A stretch of DNA of 64,000 bases from Puccinia triticina (GCF_026914185.1 NC_070570.1:124001-188000), one strand, 5' to 3'; positions 1 through 11,932 are shown, numbered from the stretch's first letter. Notes: generated from the sequence alone by a model not told the origin. Numbers and translations: made by a program.

Positions 1-504
1 TTCTCCGCCTTCGACCTCCGAAACTTTGCCCTTGTTGCTACAAACCGGCTTAAAGATATTGATCACGTCTCGCATGGTCCCTTCGTTGCCATCGCTCCCG
101 CTCACACCCGAATCTGACTGATCCTCGGTGGGCCCAACGTCAGTATATTCCATCTCAACTCCGTCACTGAATTGATCATTCTGATGAACTTGAGGATCAG
201 TACACTCTGCATCGACGCTCTCAGGCTGGTCAATTTGACCGGTATAACCCGGCCGCAAAATCTCCGGAAGGTTCGACAGATGGGTCGCCGTTTGTGAATG
301 AGCGTCTGTTGAAATCATCGACCAGCCGCCGCAATACTTGCATCTCCATTTCGGACGGATCTCGGACGATTCCACTTGCTCAAAAACTACCAGATTTCTA
401 TTGATTAGCCAACTAACTGTGTGCAGCAGAATCATTTTATGACTAAATTAAAATAGGTATGTACCTCTCCGATCGACACGCACTGCTTGTTGATCTACAT
501 TCAT
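1..504 (-). CDS. BED-type zinc finger protein, N-terminal part (hAT-like), runs off the left edge
   Basis: Two exons are visible: 504-465 and 416-1 (open at the window edge). The intron 464-417 has a GT donor and CAG acceptor and joins in frame (phase 1). The spliced frame has no stop to the edge. Around residues 36-59 it shows KWRCKYCGG followed by HSQTATH, so C39, C42, H53 and H59 form the CCHH pattern of a BED finger, preceded by the RVSWLI-type segment common in rust hAT-like proteins. Downstream the chain is acidic and rich in D, E, S and Q. BED fingers bind DNA and usually sit at the N terminus of hAT transposases or proteins derived from them. The catalytic part lies outside the window, so it cannot be told whether this is an active transposase. 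It is divergent from the gene starting at 811. Confidence 0.6.
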
Positions 505-810
505 ACTGATAAGTCCAATTGCTATTTTGACGGAACTCTTGCCAGCACGCCCCGACCAGAAGAACTAGCCCAGCTGATGTGCGACACAAACGGATCAAGC
601 AGATCACGAACAAACCAGTAAGTGGTATGATTTTGGAGGGGAGCTTGTCCAGAGAAAGTTATGAGGGTATAAAGACCCCCAGTGAAACTGATGCATTGAC
701 CCCAGCTCGAACTAGCAAAGCCGTCCGTGACGAGTTTGATTAGCCACACCCCGTCATTTTCCGCCTCGAACCGTCTCAAAGAGTTACCCTGATTACCCTC
801 CGTACCCAAT
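505..810. promoter_or_regulatory. Divergent intergenic region between the BED-finger gene and the gene at 811
   Basis: These 306 bases separate two divergent start codons. A 95-codon open frame crosses it on the minus strand (809-522) but has no recognisable domain, so I treat the stretch as a shared promoter or 5' UTR. No clear TATA box was seen. Confidence 0.3.
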
Positions 811-3139
811 ATGCGACGAGCCGCATTGACAGTACCATCTACCTCCTTTTCTCAACCGATTGAGGTGGACAGCAATTATGCTGAAGAAACCCCCCCTGCA
901 ACACGCGAGCCTCAAGCCAAGCGACAACGACACCCTGCCTCTCAGGCTGTTGCGCGGACTGCCCGACTTGTGCGGACCCCGCAAGTTGCAAGAGGAGGTA
1001 TGTTTTAGAGTGTCATAATTGTAGCAATGATGACAGGCTGATCATCACCATCGATTATTGTCACGCTCAGGTCAACACAATGCCCCGCCCAACATTACAC
1101 CCAGCCGTATCATCCCTGATGACCCCGTTCGCACCCATCACATCGGTCAACCAAATCCCCCTCCAAACATTACACCCAGCCGTATCATCCCCGACAATCC
1201 CGTTGGCACCCATCCACCTCCTGTCATGTCCCGTCAAGCTGCGCCCCATGTGGGTCGGGGGGCCCCCATGGCGATTGGTAAGTTTCAAATCATGTAGTTA
1301 TATTATCTGCTCCTTGTATCCATGGCGCATCGTTGAATCAAACCATTTGATGGCCTCAGTAGATCCACAGTTTCAACCTGCGAACTTCCCCCCCGGCCGA
1401 GTGCCAACCATCACCCCCACACGAGTCATCGCAAGTGATGACAATCACCACCAAGTAGGAAACCCAAATGGTAAGTTGAATCAGTGATTGCCTTGAGTAA
1501 GTTACCACTGATTCAACTTTGCCCTCTGGATAAGTAAAATTAGAAGACTTCGATCCCCCACTCCCAAGGTCCAAAGACGAAGACGACCCCGATGACGAAT
1601 CCTCAGATGAAGAAGGCCGTACCGTGTACGGAAGTCTTGACGGCTTCATTAGACCCCCGCCGCCCCGCAAAGCCCAACCCCAAAACACAAACCTACCCAA
1701 AGACAGGGATTTTCCAACGCCCCCGCCCGCTGGGCGTCAGCCAACCCCTGCCCCACCTCGACGAGCTGGTCTAGGGGCCGGAGACGCCCTTGTGGAGTCC
1801 TTGCTTGCGTCAGCTGACCTTTCAGACACCGATTTACAGCTGGCACGCCAACTATTTGTTGTGCGTGCAATTTTTACTTCTTTTTATCGATGATTACTTC
1901 TTTTTATCGATGCAGCAAGTATTTCTTGACCTAACTTCCACCTCAGGCGCAGGAAGAAACACTATGGAAACTCTCTGTAGTCATGTGGCTGAGGCAACGC
2001 CCCACCCACACTCCAAACAACAATCCGGTCATTGCCAATGGCGCCACCGCGCATGTGTATGGGACGGTTATCAGGGTACGTCCAGAATCTCGTCAACAAA
2101 TCGATGTGATGATTAGGAGCTGATGGGGATTGCCTGGCAGACAAGAGTCCGCCAAAGAATCCGAGAAATCCTGCTCGAACACACCTTGGAGTCCTACAGT
2201 CGACTGCAGTCGGTGCACGGCCTGCCATTTGGACAATCACCGCTTCCGCTGGCCAAGGTACACAATTTTTTCTTTACCCCTTGTTTGCTGATGAAACAAA
2301 GCTAACACACGATGCACTAGACCTTTGTTCTACAGCAACCAGCGGCCTTTAGGAGGCAAAACCTCCCGCCGGGTCTCCCCAACAACCTCGAATCCATGGC
2401 GAGCCTGGTGACATTTTTGCGTGCCATGGTGAAGCACGAAAGAACGCACATGCGTAGCTTGGTAAGCTTGTCAATGACACCCTCCAATCACCCCTCCGAT
2501 CCCCCCTCCGCCATTTGGGACTCAGCTGACTCAGCTGAATCTGTCCCCCGACCCAGCTTCTCTTCAACGTCCGGCAGGAGACTCGGGTCCGCGAGCTGGG
2601 TCCGGTGCCCAAGCTCTTTGACCTGGTTGTCCAAATCGATCGACAATTCAAACCACGAGCCGCCTTGCGAACGCCCGAAGAAATCCGCGCGGAACTGCAT
2701 GATGGAGTCAGGGTAAGGATTGCGATGCTGCGCATCATTACAATCCACCATCTTGTGCACCGGGCGCCTGGAGATATGAGGTCACAATGGGACCTCATCG
2801 ACAATCACCTTGAGGCAGTGCGGGAAAAACCGTATCTTGAAATGCAAGCGTAAGTCGCCAAATCAAAATCATTCCATTGCAGAGTGACCTATCACAAGCT
2901 GACATGATTGAAACGGCTGTGGACCGACGGTCAGGCATGCGGTGCTTATTATCCGCAGAGACCGCGAGCTTTTCCCCGGAAACATCATGTTTGCTGATGT
3001 TCCGATCGAGTTGGTCCAGATCCCCAGCGCTCTTGAAACCGATATAGAGGCGCGGGTCATGGAGTCTGAACTGGGCCCAAATCCGACCCATGCACAGGTC
3101 GATGCAATTCTCGCAAGGGAGATCGCCCTTGGCAATTAA
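811..3139 (+). CDS. Rust hypothetical protein, 576 aa, nine exons
   Basis: I do not recognise a function. Exons by splice site and phase: 811-997, 1071-1277, 1360-1470, 1544-1860, 1947-2075, 2117-2257, 2321-2461, 2557-2849, 2935-3139; all junctions keep frame and the gene ends in TAA. The N-terminal half is low-complexity, rich in P, Q and R. Exon 2 encodes a tandem repeat of the segment PPNITPSRIIPD. Exon 4 has an acidic run (DEDDPDDESSDEE). The C-terminal half (exons 5-9) is mostly helical and charged with no cysteine motif. The start at 811 is the first ATG of the open frame; an upstream exon is possible. Intron 4 carries a perfect 20-base tandem duplication near 1877-1916. The regular exon structure and lack of stops argue for a living gene. 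It may belong to a multicopy rust family, but this needs a search. Confidence 0.6.
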
Positions 3140-3959
3140 TGCGGCCTTGCCTTTTCCGCTTCAACGGCGGTTTTTCCTCTCATCCTCTAACTTCCGACTC
3201 TGACTTCCAACATTTTTTTAGTTATTTATGTATCAAAACAAGAGCAAAAAAACAACCAAAACAAGTAGAACAAAACCAAAAAAAAAAAAAAGTACTAATC
3301 ATTACAACCTAAAAAAAGTATGAAAATGCAATAAAAACATAAAAAAATGGCCCTGGTGGCCTGAATCTGCCTGCCTGACTTCGGTCAGGGTTTTTGTGAG
3401 CTGTCTGGACAAATGTGACCCGAAATCAATCGGATCGTGAGCATGCTGAGCGAGCCGATATGGGTCGATCCAGCCCAAATCTGGGTTCCGGGAGCGGTGT
3501 TGGGTTGGCGAAATGCCAGTGGTTTGCCGGCGCGTGGACCGGTGGTTTGCCGTGTGAGGGGTCAAAATGACCGAGACCACCGATCTTGGGGGGAGCGGGC
3601 TGGACGGCAATTTGTCCTTGCCGTCAATCAACCCTTAAGTTTGCCCGGGGTTTGACTGAATGCGCATGGGCGGGGGGGTCGCGCTGTTGACGGCCGTTTT
3701 GCCGGCTTACCGGAGGTCTGTTTTTGAACGGTCAAAGCGCGCTGAGGCGTGTCGGTCAATTTGACCACCGAACTTCCACACTTTTTGCCGGCCTCGCGCA
3801 ACCGCCGTGTATGATCAATAATTACAAACCTGAGTGGCTTGTCATCATATGATAACGGGGTGGCCAGTCGTCATCAAGCAGCTGACAAATTAACTGTGCC
3901 TTACTTTTCAGATGACGGAAAACTCTCTGGCCAATAACTCCTCAAGATAAACTCCTTAG
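3140..3959. other. Intergenic, no gene seen
   Basis: The first 160 bases are A-rich, with a run of about 14 A near 3280-3293. The remainder is GC-richer and contains short open frames on both strands (3302-3631 minus, 3437-3655 plus) with no domain. It is the upstream region of the helicase gene. I looked for a terminal inverted repeat matching 10146-10500 and found none. Confidence 0.5.
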
Positions 3960-6527
3960 ATGGCTATTCTCATTCCAGACAGTCAGTCTGGAGAAAACCC
4001 TCGTCAGCACGTTGAAAGCAAAACACCTAAACATCAGCCTTTGTTGCTTTCCCCAAGTATTACGGAGATTGACGACCATCAACTGTACAACATGGTAAAA
4101 ACAAAATCACAAGAATCTTTTTTTGAACAACCTAAAGACCTACAGATACAAACAGTAGCCTCCTTGGTTCAACGGCAACACAGCTTTGTCTTGGCCGGGA
4201 CTGGATATGGGAAAAGTCGTATTCCGGAGATGTATTACAAGCTTTTCCCCAATGTTCACAAGCCGGTTACTCTTGTTCTTAATCCTTTAGACTCTTTAGG
4301 AGACGACCAAGTGAGATATAATTAAAATCTTGTTACATATCACAAAATCAACAGAATGAAAAGACCAAATTAACACAAAACAATGCATTTACATATTTAA
4401 ATAGGTGCGAGAAAAGAACGAAGTCAATATTTCAGCAATTAACCTTACCCAATCAAGGTTGAATGCTAAGGAAGAACAGAAAATTATACGGGGAGATTAT
4501 GCTTTTGTCTATCTGGTTAGTTTTGATTGGTTGATGATGATAAAATTGTGGGTTGAACTGACATACTTACCGCAAACCAGAGCCCGGAGGTGTTTTTAAA
4601 CAGCGAGGTCTTCACGAGGATTTTCTTTAATGCAGAATTTCAAGCCAGACTCATCTTGATGGTTGTGGACAAAGCTCACATGATCTACATGTGGGGCTTA
4701 GTAGCTAGTGGAGAATCGAAAGACCTGAACTCACACGGAAAGCACCAAGATATATCAGTATTCCGACCCTCGTATGGAGACATTGCCAAGCGGCTGATGG
4801 CTACCTATCAAGTGCCAATCCTATTACTCTCAGCAACCTGTCGTCCTCAAGCAGTCGATGCCATCTTGAATAGCTTAAAGATCAAGCATGAAGACATGCA
4901 TTTCTTTCGTGGCGAATTGACTCGAAAAGAGATTACAATCTGGCGAATCCCAATGAAGCACTCTCTTGCTTCGTGTGACGATATTCTCCAGCTTATTGGC
5001 CCCAAATCGTGCATCAAGGACGAGGAACTAATACCAACTGTTATATATTCAACAACTCGTAATTTGACAATGCAGGTTATGGTTGTTATCAATGAAGGAA
5101 GAAGAGTTCCTCAAGGTCATAACAATCCGAAAAGTACCTGCGTCAGAAGGTTTCATGCTGTAACTGGGGAGCTCGACAAGATTGATGTAGTGACCGACTT
5201 TGCCAATGGTTGTTTCCCAATGATTTCGAGTACAATGGCCCTTGGAATGGGACAAAACTGGAAGCGCGTGAGACGCGTGGTTCATGTCGGCCGAGGAGAC
5301 CCGGCAACACTCTTTCAGATGATTGGGCGCTGTGGCCGAGGCGGCGATCGAGGCTTGGGTATACTCTTTGTTGAACAAAATCGGCGAAATGGCCGAAATT
5401 CAGTCGCGGACTTCCCAAACCCAGAGGTCCAGTCTGATGATGACCGAATGGACGCTTTGGCTATCACTCCAGTATGCTTGAGGATCTGCTTCTCCATTGA
5501 CAATCTGTAAGTAAGATTTTTATCAACATATAAACTGGACCCATTGTTGAAACTGATGCAATGATTGCATGAAAGTTTGGGTTACATACCTTTAAGTGCA
5601 ACAGATCCTAATGTAATCCGTGAGGCCGAAAGGGAACGCCTTGCAAAATTTGAAATCTGCGACTGCTCCAACTGCGTGCCGATATCGGTTGTTGCGCAGG
5701 GAAACTTGATTCACATAACCAAAGCAAGCTTTGATCAGTTTATGAGTAATCCTGAAAGCTTGGCACCTATCCCTGATAATGTACCATTCACTCGTGTCAA
5801 AGCACCTGTCAAAGTTCAGATCGACGCCGAGGGTCCTTTGGCGACTCAGTTAGAGGATTTTGCAATTCACTTGGTCGAAAAATTCAATTCATTCTATGCC
5901 AGCAAGGTGGATATGAACGCTTCTTACCTAACTGGAGATGTTTTCTTGACTATTCAGAGGGCGCGCGCTCTAGTTCTTGGCTGCGAGACAAACCAGCCTA
6001 TGACCATACTAGATCGGCTGATGGGAAGCGAAATAATCGATGGACAGTTCAACTTTCTGTGTTCCTGTATTGAGGAATATCAATCGGGTGGTAGCTATCA
6101 AGGCCATGTGCAGCGGAGAAGAGAGGAGATCAACACAATACGTACCAAAATTAACCGCGAACAGATGCTCAAAGAGCTTAAAAAAACCCTTTGACATCGT
6201 AACGCATTGGCTCGTACAAAGGCGGACCACGACCAAAAACTTGCTACTGCCATACAAAAGGAACATCGACAAGCGGCGAAGAAGGCAGCAGATCTTCAGA
6301 AGAAAGCCAATCAAGTGGCAAAGTTAAACTCTCAAGGTGCTCAGGGGGCGAAATCTCCAGACAGGCAAGCAACGGAATCTCAAGGTACTCAGGCGGCGGG
6401 CTCTCTCGACAGGCAATCAATATATTCTCAAGGCAATCAGGTGGTGGACTCGGAGGGCGTTCAAGGAATCAAGAGGAAGGGGACAAGGCCAGTTGGTCGC
6501 CCTCGGAAGTCGGCAAAAATACGATGA
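3960..6527 (+). CDS. RecQ-like DEAH helicase with a late in-frame TGA
   Basis: Exons: 3960-4310, 4405-4515, 4581-5506, 5576-6194, all GT-AG and in frame (668 residues to a TGA at 6192-6194). The same frame stays open after that TGA to 6527, adding a lysine/glutamine-rich tail that ends in GRPRKSAK, an AT-hook-like sequence. Helicase motifs are Walker A GTGYGKS (residues 80-86), motif II DKAH (184-187), motif III SAT, and motif VI QMIGRCGRGG. RecQ family helicases unwind DNA 3' to 5'; rust genomes carry many such genes. Two oddities stand out: motif II has lysine in place of the catalytic glutamate of DEAH, which should cripple ATP hydrolysis, and the tail is cut off by TGA. The gene converges on a DUF6589 gene. 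It may be a decaying copy of a mobile-element or telomere-linked type helicase. Confidence 0.7.
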
Positions 6528-6589
6528 AATCCTTTGTAATACATACACTGAGCTAAAGTAACATTTCGTTTTTTGCGCGTTACATACCG

Positions 6590-6900
6590 GCGTTGTTACC
6601 AGTTATTTATGTCTCGATACATTGTAAAATTTCATTGATACGTGCATGGTCGCTGAGAAGCGCCAACCGCAAGTCGTACTGTCGGATCACGCGTAATCCG
6701 ACAATACAGCTCAGTGGGTACTATGCCCGAAACATTGCGCCAACACAGTCGTACTGTCGGATTACGCGTAATCCAACAGTACAGGCCGAAACATTGCGCC
6801 AACACAGGCAGTCGTACTCTCGGATTCCGCAGAATCCGACAGTACAACTCTGTGGGTCCAAAAGATTGTTCCAACACAGCCAGTCGTACTGACAGGGGTA
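6590..6900. repeat. Array of long palindromes with ACGCGT core between the convergent genes
   Basis: Three palindromes of about 32 bp start near 6676, 6751 and 6814, with a degraded half copy near 6886. The arms read GTACTGTCGGATT and the centre ACGCGT (GCAGAA-type centre in the third). They are separated by a shared spacer that includes CCGAAACATTGCGCCAACAC. Spacing is 75, 63 and 72 bp. The array lies in the 3' flank of both neighbouring genes. Confidence 0.8.
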
Positions 6901-6990
6901 TAAAACTCAGCGCTAAAACAGGCGCGTTGGTGGCGCTACGACACCCAGAAATAAAATGTATATAAATTTGACATAGATCTAAACACCAGC

Positions 6991-9900
6991 TTAAAATATT
7001 TCATTGATTTCTTCTACTTTGACACAGCTTTCTGACTGATTAGTTTCATCGCTGAGGACAGCATCCTCATGAGTATACAATATTTTAACTCCATCATCGT
7101 AATGTAAAGCATTGGCTGGATTGAATCGGGCGAGTTTGGAGCCTCCTGCTGCATAATCATTGAGGAGAAATTGGAATCCCTGATAGTATGCATTAGGGAC
7201 AGGCTCATACTTCTGTGACCTAGACGAATTACTCTTGAGACAGCATATGTCATACTGGCGCGCCATCCGTAAGAAGGAGGCTATTGATTGCCCAGTTAAG
7301 ATGGACCGATGTGATTGATATATATATTCCTTGCCCGATTCACTCACAATGTCATGCATCATTGTACAAAGCTGTTCACAGTATGTAAGCAAACAGATTA
7401 GCTCATGTCTTGAAAATCAAGCTATGTGATGCTTACCAGAGGAACATTGATGGATATAACATCTTGAATCCGAGTAATATCACTTCCTATACCATTATGA
7501 TTGTAAAAGTACTTGAGCCAGTAGTTTTGGACCTCAAGGAATAAGTCCTTAGGCACAAAGTGATTGCTACGTCCGCTCGGAGATACTAGAATTGAATGTT
7601 GAAGGACTTTTTGTAGGCCTGGGGGTAGTACTGAAGTGAGGAGCATAATTGTTCGAGGAAGGTGGATGGCATATTGGGTCAACCCAGGCATCCCCTGCGC
7701 CATAACTGCCCAGCGGCGCCATACATTTAGTAATCTGCCCACGTCACCAGCACGAGTTGCCCGATCACATTCAACAACAGAGGCAAAGTCTTGCAGCCTC
7801 AGCATCAGGTTGATGAGTTTCTGGTTCTTCGATGCCTGAGCTTCCCTCATAGCCTTGGGAGAGAAGAATTGTAGATGGCACAACTCGATTATTTCTTCGA
7901 TATCTGCGGTCCTCATTGGCCTCTTTGCATCTGGTTTTGGTAAATCATTGCTACCCATTACAGTTCTGAGTTTAAATAATAAACCCATTAACTAATCAGA
8001 TATTTATGGAATTCAGTTGCAAGATGATGTAGTGTTGGACGTACTGTAAGCAATGAAGGATGGTTGCCTTGTGTACTTTTGTCATATTAGCTATCATTAG
8101 GTTATAATCATTTTTAGAAGTTGTTTGATCAGAAGGTAATCCCAACGCAGAAAGCATGTGCCATGCACCCAAGTCTTTTGAGTTGTGGTTGTCGCCAAAA
8201 TGCATGAGGAAGATTGCCTGAGCAATATTCCACATGACATGTGCTGCGCCTAGTACCGTGAAACAGTTAGATATGTCGCTTTGCGCGTAGCTGCTTGGCC
8301 TCCGGATTGCACGCAAGCTCTCAATAAATAGGCATGTGCCTAAGTCACCTTCAACTACTTGGAGACGTTCGTGAAATTCGGACTTTTCTAAGCCGGTTTG
8401 TTTGATAATTGAATGAAAAACATCCGAGATACCTTTGGCTGAGTTGTTGGAGGCAAGCATGAGTCGGAGCATAGTGATATCGGGGATTTCGGGCGCAATT
8501 GGGTCCAGAGGAGGCGGGTCTACATTGATTTTGGGGCGTTGGTCTGATTGGATTGCAATGTACTCAAGCATGACCTTAGCTATCTGAGATTTTAGCACCT
8601 CCTGAAAGTGAATATTGTCTTTGTTTGAAGGGTGTAGCATTGCAGGCTTCACTACAAAATCATGAGCTCTGGCCATAGCTGCCTTGTAAGCCGTCAATGT
8701 GAGATCGCTTGGGTTGACTTGTGACAAGATGGTTGGGCTAATTGAGTGGAGATATCCCCATGTTCCGTGGAACATTCGAGATTTCCTTTCAACTGATTTA
8801 CAGTGTACGGACTGTTCGAAGTCAACGTTATCAATACAAATCAGTGGTGCCAAAGAGTTGGGTGGATACGATTTCGAAAGGGTTTTGATTTTTTGCTCAG
8901 CGTGATAACCAAGGGACTTAAGTGCCACGTGAGCCGTCTTTCTGGAGGAAGTAATTCCCAGGAAATGGAGAAATGCATTGATCCTTTCCGAAACGCCACA
9001 AGCAAGTAAGACAACTGAATTCAGAAGCTGGAGTCCGTTGACCCTTTGTTTGGCTACAAACTGCACCATCGAGCAAATATACATAGCAACCTACAAATGT
9101 GTCATGAATTCATGTATTAATGATCCTTTACAAAGCCAACTGTTAAAGAATCAAGGAAGCTGACCATATGCATACGGTGTTGCCTCTTTGGTTCACCACA
9201 AATTTTATTGTCTTCCGGATCAACATCGGAGACATCTGATTCTAAGTCATTCTCAGAGTCGGACTGGGAATTGCCATTGGTCAAAGTATTATCGTTGGTT
9301 TCACGCAAGTTCATCATGAGTCGTGATTTAATAAGCTTGAATAGAAAAGGCATTTCCGATTCTGAGATAGCTTCCTGTCGCAGATGTTTTGATTCCTTGG
9401 TAAAGAATTCGGGTACGACCTTCCTTGCATTGACATATGGTCCTTTGCGAAACTGACCATACCTTTTACCTTCTGACTTCAAACAATTCTGGGCCTGGTC
9501 GAGAGCATACAATGTCATAAAATATTAAGTATGAGTGCAACAAACACCTTTTTTGATTGGTAAAGAAACAGTTACCTCGTCCAATATGTATGACTTCCAT
9601 CTTTCTTGGCCGCTGTTGGTGGATGTCATCAAATCACGAGCCGCGTTGACAACACGCAGAGTAGAATTCCAGCCGGTTGAGGCTCCCCAGATACGACGCC
9701 GATATTTTAGAATTTTATGATCCTTGGTCAGAAACAAGGATATGAATTGTTTTGGTGTAGTTTTTTGTGATTGCAGCGCCTCCAGTATGTAGAGTAGTTT
9801 GTTGTCTTCTGTATGAAAAGTTGGATGGCTTCCTGGAGGAGGCTGAGTACTATTGTCGTTGGGATCATCCATATCCTCCCAAGCGTCATCATCCACAGGT

Positions 9901-10145
9901 TGCATCTTACTGGTGTTCTTACTTCGAGGTACAGGAGTTGAAGTTAAGTTGTATGTATTGAAGCCACAGGATGGCTGGATGGCCACGATTAGGTATGTAC
10001 ATAAATGGGAATGTGAAATACATAGCATTTGACATTGTTTGACGTTAGTGCTGGATAGTTGCCATTTTTTTTTCTCGAGGCAACTTATGGATTTGCATAG
10101 AGATGCTGTTTTAAGGAGCTCGGGTTGGCTTTTCCAGTCCACCAT
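6991..10145 (-). CDS. DUF6589 domain protein, intact, 951 aa, five exons
   Basis: Exons (minus): 10145-9576, 9494-9165, 9090-8045, 7965-7437, 7371-6991; every junction is GT-AG and keeps frame, with no internal stop. The N-terminal 190 residues contain an acidic stretch (DDDAWEDMDDPND). Exon 3 encodes the signature region: ICIDNVDFEQ, then MFHGTWGYLH, and later AHVMWNIAQAIFLMHFGDN followed by DLGAWHML. I recall these from the fungal DUF6589 family, common and multicopy in basidiomycetes, whose function is unknown to me; a transposase-like origin is only inferred. ATG 10145 was chosen as the first ATG of the frame. The gene is intact while its convergent helicase neighbour is damaged. No terminal inverted repeats bracket the pair. 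Confidence 0.75.
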
Positions 10146-10500
10146 CTTCAACAAGGTATTCTGAGCAAAGCAGGAGGACCTATGTTGATTTTAGTGCATC
10201 AAAAATTAGGAAAGATCCACAGCTTTCAGATTATCAAAAAATATTGATGGGTTCATGGCAGGTTGCAGAGCTATAGCAACATTTGTGGGGCATGGTGGTT
10301 TTGGGCATTGCTCTCAGTCCTAAATCACCGATACCGCATAAGTCCCTCCAGTGGAGGCGCTCCGCGCCTCCACCTTCGGACTTAGTTAAGTTTGATCCTT
10401 CAAGACCTCGGCCATATCCTGGGTGAGCACCAGGGTGGTCATCCACATGTCCGAGATATTGACAACAACAATACAAAAGAATTACTGATGATTATGAAGG
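10146..10500. other. Upstream region of the DUF6589 gene with a GC-rich hairpin
   Basis: No gene seen. Positions 10345-10375 contain a hairpin (GTGGAGGCGCTCC / GCGCCTCCAC), flanked by AAGTCCCTC-type sequence of the kind found again at 39740 and 42028. It may be a small TE remnant. Confidence 0.4.
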
Positions 10501-10524
10501 AAGAAAGCAAGAATAAATGCTGAT

Positions 10525-10735
10525 CTTGTGATTTATAGATTGATCTCTCCCTCTCCTCTCTTGCACCTATCTTGTGATTGATCAATCAATCAATCTCTCT
10601 CTCTCCTCTCTTGCGTCTGTCTTGTGATCGATCGATCGATCAATCTCTCTCTCTCCTTGCTTGTGTCTATCTTGTGATTGATCAATTGACTCCTCTCTTT
10701 GCTTGCAACTATTCAATTTCTGTGCAAGCAATGAC
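10525..10735. repeat. CT-rich tandem repeat with GATC/GATTGATCAATC motifs
   Basis: About three to four degenerate copies of a roughly 60-bp unit: CTCTCTCTCCTCTCTTGC, then TCTTGTGATTGATCAATCAA-like sequence. One copy has the simple repeat GATCGATCGATCGATC. It is noncoding. Confidence 0.75.
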
Positions 10736-10738
10736 TAA

Positions 10739-10889
10739 GGCCCCGTTTGGAGCCGATATAATTGTACAATATAATCTGGAATTTTGTGACATCTGATCAA
10801 GTTTTGGCAGACCTGATTAGATGCCACATGGGATGTCAGGCAAAAAAAACTCATAGATTGCCCGGATTATATCGGCTCCAAATGGGGCC
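10739..10889. mobile_element. Harbinger/Tourist-like MITE, 151 bp, TSD TAA
   Basis: Terminal inverted repeats of about 25 bp start GGCCCCGTTTGGAGCCGATA; the right end is the near-exact reverse complement. It is flanked by TAA at 10736-10738 and 10890-10892. A 3-bp TWA duplication and GGSCC-type ends are typical of PIF/Harbinger elements. It encodes nothing. The same termini recur on the larger element at 24413-25796. Confidence 0.8.
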
Positions 10890-10892
10890 TAA

Positions 10893-11182
10893 TCTTCTGT
10901 GACTACTACACAAGAAATGAATGAGACAACAATGAAACTAAGACAGAAATGAGATAACAATAAAAATAAATGAGACTGGCAATAAGAGCTAATTAATCCA
11001 TCTCATTGCCTTGGAGCAACCAGTTATAGATCTTGAGGTCCTTGGTCCCAGAGGTAATCAAAAAGGTGGTTGTTGGGATCCATTGTTGAGGGGAGTGTTA
11101 TGTTACCAAGGGGTGCGAATGGAGACAAGGGTTGTGATGGGCTTGGTATGTAAATATGTGTTAGCTATCAAGCCGATACCGG
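10893..11182. other. Noncoding spacer up to the LTR element
   Basis: AT-rich sequence with no gene, repeat family or LTR end recognised. It is the left flank into which the LTR element at 11183 inserted. Confidence 0.4.
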
Positions 11183-11907
11183 TGTGGAACTCCTACCGTG
11201 CCAGGCGGTAGGCAGAGCGTTGAGGGGATAGGTGCTGTTGAGGCTGCCCTTGTGGGTGGTCCGAGAAATGAGATGAGGATCAAAAAGAGTGATAGCGTTG
11301 GGGGGGGATTTTTGAGAGACAACGGGGATGGAATACCGTTGGCAGTGGTTGGTTTGTTGAGGATTGAATGATGATGATAAGGGGATCAGGAATAGTGCTG
11401 GGGATACTGCCAGCGGATCAGAAAAAAAGGTGATGGAATTTCTCTTGGATCAGAGCAAGTCCCATGCTGTCCCATCCTCCAAGTTCGAACTCAAACTTGG
11501 ACTCTGGGGAGTGACATGTCACAGGACATGTCATCACATCCCTAACTACAAACATCAAACAAGAAAAGAGGAAAAGGAAGAAACACCACAACACTCAAAC
11601 AAGAAACAAACCATAATAAGAAAGGAAGAAACCAAGGAAAGGAACAGAAAGAGCAAAGGAGAAAAACAAACAACACAAACAACCAAAACAAAACCCACAT
11701 GACTCATGTGTTAGGACCAAGAAACATGAAAAAGAGCATAAAGAAAAATAAGGGGAAAGAGATCTTGAGGATGAATCTTGAGGGATATTGAGAATGAGGG
11801 GCTTGATGAGAATCTTGAGGCTGAAGAGTTTTGCTGTTGAGATTTCTGATCTTGATGGATTCAGGATTTTGATGATCTTGAGGGCCTGTACTGGTTTGAA
11901 CACCACA
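11183..11907 (-). repeat. Left LTR (3' LTR in element orientation)
   Basis: 725 bp, TGTGG...CCACA. It is nearly identical to 15238-15962. A 112-codon open frame within it is present in both LTRs and is treated as noncoding. Confidence 0.85.
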
Positions 11908-11932
11908 TCCACCCACCATTTGCAGTCTGTCC

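Noticed and set aside
522..809. 95-codon open frame on the minus strand
   Set aside because: No domain; lies in the divergent promoter region and has no link to the spliced BED-finger frame.
3302..3655. Overlapping open frames on both strands upstream of the helicase
   Set aside because: No motif or splice support and compositionally odd.
10739..10889. CRISPR-like or attachment-site interpretation of the inverted repeats
   Set aside because: Structure, TSD and termini fit a Harbinger MITE; no spacer array is present.
11364..11702. 112-codon open frame, identical again at 15419-15757
   Set aside because: It lies inside both LTRs and is lysine/threonine-rich low complexity; duplication is explained by the LTRs.
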